Below are positions 57,475 through 64,000 of a stretch of 64,000 nucleotides of DNA, piece by piece. The position numbers and the translations under genes were made by a program. The stretch lies in contig LR134495.1 of NCBI GenBank assembly GCA_900638155.1, forward strand, positions 2,170,001 through 2,234,000, in the 5' to 3' direction. Numbering within the stretch: position 1 is the first letter of the stretch; each line of letters opens with the position of its first letter. The notes beneath the pieces were generated by a model. It worked only from the letters and a program-made list of their open reading frames with translations, made no database searches and had not been told where the DNA came from. The stretch is from Mannheimia haemolytica. Lineage in GTDB: Bacteria; Pseudomonadota; Gammaproteobacteria; Enterobacterales; Pasteurellaceae.

Positions 57475-58244
57475 TTAAAATAGGCTTCCGTATCTTTATC
57501 TACTGCTGTTTTTACTGCAACTGGATTTTCTTTTATCAGCAACGGTATAGCCGTTTTACCTGTCGGCGTTGCCGTTTTGTTTGAGCTAAAAATTTCAGTC
57601 GGTAAGCCAATAAATTTAGTGCCGTTCGAGCCGGTAACGTTGATGTGAATTTGCCCTTTTAAACTATGTGCCACTTCAATATCGTTAATTGCCGGTGGTT
57701 GTTTACCGGTTGCTTTTGCATACGTTTTCGCCGGATGTGGCATCATTGTCGTTTTGGCTAAATCTTGCTGCGTGGTATAAATGAGCAAGTAAATATATTC
57801 TTGGTTCATTGCCGGTGTTAAATTGAGTTCTGCCCCTAAACGATTGCCTTTGAGCCCTCGTTCTTCCAATAATTTAAACTCAGAAGAAGGGTAAGTTGCC
57901 GCTACATTAAAGTGACTATCCAATACGACTGCTGTTGGCACAAAAACATTTTTGTCCATTACCGGGCTTTCGATTTCAATTTCCAATGTGCCTTGATTTG
58001 CCGGAATACGATAGGCAGCTACCGGGCTGGCAATACCGGCAAATGCTGTGGTAAATGCTTGTTTGTGTTGTTCGCTTAATTCTGTTTTTACGGTTTGTGA
58101 AAATGGCACATCTTGCCATTGAATTTGAGCTAATTCAGACGAGTTAATATGAATAGGTTTAACTGCCGAACTGTTTGCCATACTCGGAGACACCACAAAA
58201 AGGTGGGCGAATAATATTGCTGTCGAAAGAAGCGTTTTTTTCAT
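57348..58244 (-). CDS. malM: Maltose operon periplasmic protein MalM
   Basis: MalM is a periplasmic protein of the maltose regulon whose exact role is unclear. A signal peptide (1-23, ending SMA) precedes the mature protein, with PFSQTVKTELSEQHKQAF, PAYRIPANQGTLEIEIES-type strands and the terminal NKAMNLVNEAEKLGLTSPRQIF. Length 298 is close to E. coli MalM (306). It is the last gene of malK-lamB-malM, 81 nt after lamB across a hairpin. Confidence 0.9.
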   Translation of the reverse strand: MKKTLLSTAILFAHLFVVSPSMANSSAVKPIHINSSELAQIQWQDVPFSQTVKTELSEQHKQAFTTAFAGIASPVAAYRIPANQGTLEIEIESPVMDKNVFVPTAVVLDSHFNVAATYPSSEFKLLEERGLKGNRLGAELNLTPAMNQEYIYLLIYTTQQDLAKTTMMPHPAKTYAKATGKQPPAINDIEVAHSLKGQIHINVTGSNGTKFIGLPTEIFSSNKTATPTGKTAIPLLIKENPVAVKTAVDKDTEAYFNQAVMKAIKAKDINKAMNLVNEAEKLGLTSPRQIFLKNVSSN

Positions 58245-58287
58245 ATTAACCTCTAAAAATTATAAAATAGGATAAAGTGATGAAATA

Positions 58288-58310
58288 GTGGGTAGGTTAG
58301 TCCTACCCAC
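58288..58310 (-). terminator. Hairpin between lamB and malM
   Basis: GTGGGTAGG and CCTACCCAC form a perfect 9-bp stem with a TTAGT loop. It may lower malM expression below lamB, or protect the lamB mRNA end. Confidence 0.65.
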
Positions 58311-58325
58311 ATAAAGGTTTGATGA

Positions 58326-59627
<1,302 letters not shown>

Positions 59628-59694
59628 TTAGGTTAAGTATTAATTGATTAGAAGATTGAAAATATCTCCTAAAATCAGTAATAAACTGAAATTG

Positions 59695-60813
59695 TTATAC
59701 CCCTTTTTCAACAAACAAACGTTTGCAAGCTATACCGTCTTCCTTAAATAAATGACAACGTTCCGGCAATATACCGATATTCATCTCATCGCCTTCATTA
59801 ACTAAAACTACATCATTTTGACGATAAATAAACGTTGGTTGTTTGATTTCAGGAATTTCAAGGTGGATTTGTGTTTCATTTCCGAGTAATTCCACAACTT
59901 GCACAATACCGTGTAAGGTCACTTGGGTTTGATCCGACGGAAGTAAATGTTCGGGACGGATGCCTAACGATAAGTTATCTCCAACATTCACCCCTTCGCC
60001 GGAAACCGGAATCCAAAAATTATGATGATTCGCATCAGGTAATTCAATTTTTACCCGTTCTGGCTCTACCGCAATAACTTTTACCGGTAAAAAGTTCATT
60101 TTAGGTGAGCCGATAAACCCTGCTACAAAACGGTTTGCCGGATAATGATAAAGCTCTAACGGTTTACCTACTTGAGCAATACCGCCGGCATTTAATACCA
60201 CGATTTTGTCCGCTAATGTCATTGCTTCAACTTGATCGTGGGTAACATAAATCATTGTGCGGTTTAATTTTTTATGTAATTTGGAAATTTCTACCCGCAT
60301 TTGTACACGCAATGCGGCATCAAGGTTGGAAAGTGGTTCATCGAGTAAAAACACTTCCGGCTGGGAAACCAGTGTTCTACCAATAGCCACCCGTTGACGT
60401 TGTCCACCGGAAAGTGCTTTAGGTTTTCTGTCTAATAAGTGAGCCAGCTGTAAGATTTCGGCAACTTGGTTAACTCGCTGATCCCGCTCTGCTTTACTCA
60501 CGCCTGCTAGTTTCAAGCCAAAAGACATATTCTCGGCAACGTCTAAATGTGGATAAAGCGCATAAGATTGGAATACCATCCCAATCCCTCGCTTAGACGG
60601 TTCAACATCATTCATTAATTTATCGCCGATATAAAGCTCACCTGTCGTAATATCTTCAAGCCCTGCAATCATTCGCAATAGTGTGGATTTACCACAACCT
60701 GAGGGGCCAACGAAAACAACGAATTCCCCCTCATTAATTTCTAAATTAATATCCTTAGAAATATGAACATCACCATACGATTTTCCCACGTTACGCAATG
60801 ATACATTCGCCAT
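59695..60813 (-). CDS. malK: Maltose/maltodextrin ABC transporter ATPase MalK
   Basis: MalK powers maltose uptake. Walker [11 protein letters not shown]-loop [13 protein letters not shown], signature [15 protein letters not shown], Walker [13 protein letters not shown] and switch YVTHDQ are present. The C-terminal OB-like regulatory domain (about 240-372) follows. Length 372 is normal. It heads the leftward malK-lamB-malM operon and diverges from malE. Confidence 0.97.
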   Translation of the reverse strand: MANVSLRNVGKSYGDVHISKDINLEINEGEFVVFVGPSGCGKSTLLRMIAGLEDITTGELYIGDKLMNDVEPSKRGIGMVFQSYALYPHLDVAENMSFGLKLAGVSKAERDQRVNQVAEILQLAHLLDRKPKALSGGQRQRVAIGRTLVSQPEVFLLDEPLSNLDAALRVQMRVEISKLHKKLNRTMIYVTHDQVEAMTLADKIVVLNAGGIAQVGKPLELYHYPANRFVAGFIGSPKMNFLPVKVIAVEPERVKIELPDANHHNFWIPVSGEGVNVGDNLSLGIRPEHLLPSDQTQVTLHGIVQVVELLGNETQIHLEIPEIKQPTFIYRQNDVVLVNEGDEMNIGILPERCHLFKEDGIACKRLFVEKGV

Positions 60814-61167
60814 AATTAAACCTCTTTATTTTGCTTGTGGTTTGAATTTAGGCTGAATAGTCGCCTTTTTATCTAATGAAGAAATCATCCCAGAGTACTT
60901 TTTTTTAGGGTTAGAACTCTAATTACCTAAAAAAACCTAATTCAGGGAAATTTAATAAATTTTGTGATCGAGCTCTCATTTTTAACGCTTATTTTTGTGA
61001 AGCTGATCACAAAAGAATGAAAAATGTTACTTAGTTCATACTTTTAACTTGGGGGGCGTAGAGCAAAGGGTGATCTCAAATAGATTGTATAGCCCATAAT
61101 TTGCAATAATTTTAATAGGGGTTGTGGATATCCGTTTCTTCTTTTATTTAACTTCAAGGAGTTTTTT
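60814..61167. promoter_or_regulatory. Divergent malK / malE control region
   Basis: This 354-bp region contains a perfect CRP site, TGTGA-AGCTGA-TCACA at 60996-61011, and a second, weaker one (TGTGA-N6-TCTCA at 60963-60978) three helical turns away. TTTTTTAGG and CCTAAAAAA (60901-60935) form a large palindrome. TCATCCC at 60885 is a MalT-type GGGATGA on the minus strand, and GGGGGGCG and GGGTGATC at 61052-61075 could be further MalT half-sites. An AAGGAG site precedes malE. CRP control is well supported; MalT is tentative. Confidence 0.7.
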
Positions 61168-62358
61168 ATGAAAAACAAATGTGTCAAATTCACCTTAGCT
61201 ACGCTTGCTACATTAGTTTTGTCCGGAACAGTGATGGCAAAAATGACAGAAGGCAAACTGGTTATTTGGATTAATGGTGACAAAGGGTATAACGGGCTTG
61301 CCGAAGTAGGAAAAAGGTTTGAACAAGATACCGGCATTCAAGTTTTAGTTGAACATCCAGATAAATTAGAAGAAAAATTTGCACAGGTTGCCTCAACTGG
61401 TGATGGTCCAGATATTATGTTCTGGGCTCACGACCGCTTTGGTGGTTATGCACAATCAGGTTTATTGTCTGAAGTGAATGTAAGCAAAGAATTTAAAGAT
61501 AAATTTGTTGATTTTGCTTGGGATGCAGAAACTTACAACGGGAAAATTATCGGTTATCCGGTTGCTATTGAAGCCATTTCACTCATTTATAATAAAGATT
61601 TAGTTAAAGAAGCACCAAAATCTTGGGAAGAAATTATTGAATTAGATAAAAAACTCAAAAAAGAGGGCAAAAATGCGATTATGTGGAACTTAGCAGAACC
61701 TTATTTCACATGGCCGATTGCTGCTTCAAACGGAGCTTATGCGTTTAAATTTGCTAATGGTAAATACGATTCAAAAGATATTGGCGTGAATAATGAAGGA
61801 GCAGTAAAAGCACTACAATTTGTGGTAGATATGGTGAAAAATAAACATATTAGTGCTGATATGGACTATGCTGTTGCCGAAGCTTCTTTCAATAAAGGAC
61901 AAAGTGCCTTAACCATCAATGGTCCTTGGTCTTGGGGCAACATTGATAAAAGCGGCATTAAATATGGTGTAACTTTACTACCGACATTAAATGGTCAAGC
62001 CTCCAAACCATTCGTAGGAGTATTAAGTGCCGGTGTTAACAGCTCAAGCCCAAATAAAGATTTAGCCAAAGAATTCTTAGAGAATTATTTACTCACCGAT
62101 GACGGTTTAGATGCAGTCAATAAAGATAAACCTTTAGGTGCGGTAGCGTTAAAATCTTACCAAGAGAAATTAGCGGCTGATCCTCGTATTGCAGCAACCA
62201 TGGCAAATGCGAAAAATGGTGAAATTATGCCAAATATTCCGCAAATGTCGTCTTTCTGGTATGCCGAAAAATCTGCTATCAATAATGCAGTAACCGGTCG
62301 TCAATCGGTGAAAGAAGCATTAGATGATGCACATTCACGCATTCAAAAACAACAATAA
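61168..62358 (+). CDS. malE: Maltose-binding periplasmic protein MalE
   Basis: MalE captures maltose and maltodextrins for MalFGK2. A signal peptide (1-24, VMA) precedes [35 protein letters not shown], nearly the E. coli start. [21 protein letters not shown] and the [17 protein letters not shown] segment follow. Length 396 equals the E. coli precursor. Confidence 0.97.
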   Translation: MKNKCVKFTLATLATLVLSGTVMAKMTEGKLVIWINGDKGYNGLAEVGKRFEQDTGIQVLVEHPDKLEEKFAQVASTGDGPDIMFWAHDRFGGYAQSGLLSEVNVSKEFKDKFVDFAWDAETYNGKIIGYPVAIEAISLIYNKDLVKEAPKSWEEIIELDKKLKKEGKNAIMWNLAEPYFTWPIAASNGAYAFKFANGKYDSKDIGVNNEGAVKALQFVVDMVKNKHISADMDYAVAEASFNKGQSALTINGPWSWGNIDKSGIKYGVTLLPTLNGQASKPFVGVLSAGVNSSSPNKDLAKEFLENYLLTDDGLDAVNKDKPLGAVALKSYQEKLAADPRIAATMANAKNGEIMPNIPQMSSFWYAEKSAINNAVTGRQSVKEALDDAHSRIQKQQ

Positions 62359-62371
62359 TTCTTTATCATTA

Positions 62372-62396
62372 AGAGTGGGTTATTATGGCCCACTCT
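62372..62396 (+). terminator. Attenuating hairpin between malE and malF
   Basis: AGAGTGGG and CCCACTCT form an 8-bp stem followed by ATTTTTA. As in E. coli, it probably keeps malE expression above malF. Next to it is an 11-bp tandem repeat, TAAAAGTACAG, at 62422-62443. Confidence 0.65.
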
Positions 62397-62475
62397 ATTT
62401 TTAGATTCACCCTAATATAATAAAAGTACAGTAAAAGTACAGTAACAAAATGCAGTAAAAATTCGAGGTGCTGTT

Positions 62476-64000
62476 ATGCTAACTCAAACTCAATCCAAAT
62501 CTACTCATTGGCTCAAATATCTCTTAGCCGGATTAGTCTTGCTCCTTGACTTCTATCTTGTTGTATTAATGTACTCACAAGGTGAATATCTTTTTGCTAT
62601 TTTAACGCTGATTATTCTAACCTCCGGTGTCTATATTTTTACCAATAAAAACGCCTACGCTTGGCGGTATGTTTACCCAGGCATTACCGGAATGGTAATT
62701 TTTATTTTGTTTCCGCTGGTTGCGACTATTGCAATTGCGTTTACCAACTATAGTGGTTCTAATCAATTATCCTTTGAACGAGCGGTATCCGTCTTAACTG
62801 AACAACGCTATTTTTCCGGAGATAAATATCAATTCACCCTTTATCCACAAGCAGATAATCAATATCGAATTGCATTAACCAACCCAGCAACAGAACAAAC
62901 TTTTGTGTCAGAGCCAATTTCATTGACTACTGGAACGAATGTAGTTGTGACCGAGCAAAACAGACCAACCGGCGAGGCCGCTCCTCTTAAAGTGATTACA
63001 CAAAATCGGGCTGCACTTCAATCAATGAAAGTGGTTTTACCGAACAGTAATGAATTGACAATGAGCTCATTACGTCAATTCTCCGAGCAAAAACCACGCT
63101 ATCAATTTGATGAAGAAAATAAAATATTACTCAATAATGAGACAGGCAAACGTTACCAAGCAAATGATGAAACCGGCTTCTTCCAAGCAATTGATAACAA
63201 CGGTAATTGGCAAAGTGAAACGCTTGAGCCGGGTTATACTGTTACATCAGGCTTTAATAACTTCATTAAAATTTTTACCGATGAGGGTATTCAAAAACCT
63301 TTTGTCCAAATATTTATTTGGACAGTAGTATTCTCTTTATTAACTGTCGTCTTTACCGTTATTCTCGGTATGGTGCTTGCCTGCTTGGTGCAATGGGAAG
63401 CCTTAAAAGGTAAAGCGATATATCGTGTCTTGTTGATTTTACCTTATGCCGTACCATCATTTATTTCGATTCTGATCTTTAAAGGGTTATTTAACCAAAG
63501 TTTTGGTGAGATCAATATGATTTTAAACCAACTATTCGGTATCAGCCCTGAATGGTTTAACGATCCCCTCCTTGCTAAAGTGATGATCCTCATTGTCAAT
63601 ACATGGTTAGGTTACCCTTATATGATGATTTTATGTATGGGGTTACTCAAAGCTATTCCGGCTGATTTATATGAAGCCTCCGCAATGGACGGTGCTTCCA
63701 CTTGGCAAAACTTCAGTAAAATCACTTTCCCATTACTGTTAAAACCACTTACTCCGTTAATGATTGCTTCGTTTGCATTTAACTTTAACAACTTTGTGTT
63801 AATTCAACTATTAACAAACGGTCGCCCGGATATGATTGGCACAACCACCCCAGCCGGTTATACCGATTTATTAGTCAGCTATACCTACCGCATTGCCTTT
63901 GAAGGAAGTGGGACGCAAGATTTCGGCTTAGCAGCTGCCATCGCAACCATTATTTTCTTATTAGTCGGTGGCTTGGCACTCTTAAATATCAAAGCAACCA
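62476..64000 (+). CDS. malF: Maltose ABC transporter permease MalF (3' end outside window)
   Basis: MalF is one of the two maltose permeases. The frame runs open from the ATG at 62476 to the window edge (508 codons). GAGG lies 7 nt before the ATG. Helices 1-2 (LAGLVLLLDFYLVVLMYS, YLFAILTLIILTSGVYIF) and helix 3 are followed by the large periplasmic P2 loop typical of MalF (about 95-275), then the EAA loop EASAMDGASTWQNFSKITFP. Only the last few residues are missing. Confidence 0.95.
   Translation, partial: MLTQTQSKSTHWLKYLLAGLVLLLDFYLVVLMYSQGEYLFAILTLIILTSGVYIFTNKNAYAWRYVYPGITGMVIFILFPLVATIAIAFTNYSGSNQLSFERAVSVLTEQRYFSGDKYQFTLYPQADNQYRIALTNPATEQTFVSEPISLTTGTNVVVTEQNRPTGEAAPLKVITQNRAALQSMKVVLPNSNELTMSSLRQFSEQKPRYQFDEENKILLNNETGKRYQANDETGFFQAIDNNGNWQSETLEPGYTVTSGFNNFIKIFTDEGIQKPFVQIFIWTVVFSLLTVVFTVILGMVLACLVQWEALKGKAIYRVLLILPYAVPSFISILIFKGLFNQSFGEINMILNQLFGISPEWFNDPLLAKVMILIVNTWLGYPYMMILCMGLLKAIPADLYEASAMDGASTWQNFSKITFPLLLKPLTPLMIASFAFNFNNFVLIQLLTNGRPDMIGTTTPAGYTDLLVSYTYRIAFEGSGTQDFGLAAAIATIIFLLVGGLALLNIKAT

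Noticed and set aside
59716..59725. CAAACGTTTG in malK as a PurR site
   Set aside because: It lies in the last codons of malK without flanking symmetry and far from any promoter.

Overview
This 64 kb window is chromosomal DNA from a Pasteurellaceae bacterium, most probably Mannheimia haemolytica or a close relative. The evidence: about thirty copies of the ACAAGCGGTC-type DNA uptake signal (USS) used by the Actinobacillus pleuropneumoniae/Mannheimia branch, often followed by a T-rich tail and TTTGCAAA; a transferrin-receptor locus (tbpB-tbpA) whose TbpA I recognise, from memory, as Mannheimia-like; low G+C; and gene neighbourhoods shared with Haemophilus and E. coli. Almost everything is core chromosome. 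I see no prophage, intact insertion sequence, CRISPR array, tRNA or rRNA. The window starts inside a LysE/RhtB exporter gene and ends inside malF.

Layout. 1-7.5 kb: exporter fragment, ruvAB, artPIQM (arginine uptake, with an ARG-box-like palindrome), dsbD, epmC. 7.7-14.2 kb: acyl-CoA synthetase, Rid-family protein, lipoprotein, ilvE, grxD, recR, ybaB, recF. 14.4-21.4 kb: opsX-aroF-tyrA (TyrR box before aroF), pykA, sixA, dusB-fis. 21.5-27.7 kb: Fur-controlled tbpB-tbpA, rnt, gloA. 27.8-34.1 kb: unknown membrane protein with ydbH-ynbE, convergent to dksA-pcnB-folK. 34.3-36.8 kb: thiB under a TPP riboswitch, divergent from a cytosine-deaminase-like amidohydrolase. 36.8-42.6 kb: yidB, kdsB, trxB, dhaKLM, cnoX, glpE. 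42.7-44.6 kb: exbB-exbD-tonB, which energises TbpA. 44.7-48.7 kb: cysZ, zipA, ligA. 48.7-57.2 kb: unusual Nramp relative, DUF4189-like lipoprotein, fabB, cyaA, Kef antiporter. 57.3-64 kb: divergent malK-lamB-malM and malE-malF, with CRP sites between them (cyaA, which makes the CRP ligand, is also in the window).

The most interesting material is regulatory. (a) The TPP riboswitch of thiB has a P3 arm built from two head-to-head USSs. The divergent promoter carries a perfect PurR-type palindrome and a short promoter-to-terminator unit ahead of the amidohydrolase. (b) pcnB appears to start at AUU, as reported in E. coli. (c) An 18-bp FabR-like palindrome occurs at fabB and three times at the acyl-CoA synthetase. 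(d) Two USSs encode the lipobox LTAC of two different lipoproteins. (e) A 132-bp element with 11-bp terminal inverted repeats lies beside rnt. (f) A pair of REP-like hairpins differs only by compensatory base changes. (g) An Nramp homologue lacks the usual metal-binding motifs. No single undescribed multi-gene system stands out; the thiB/amidohydrolase locus is the best candidate for new biology.
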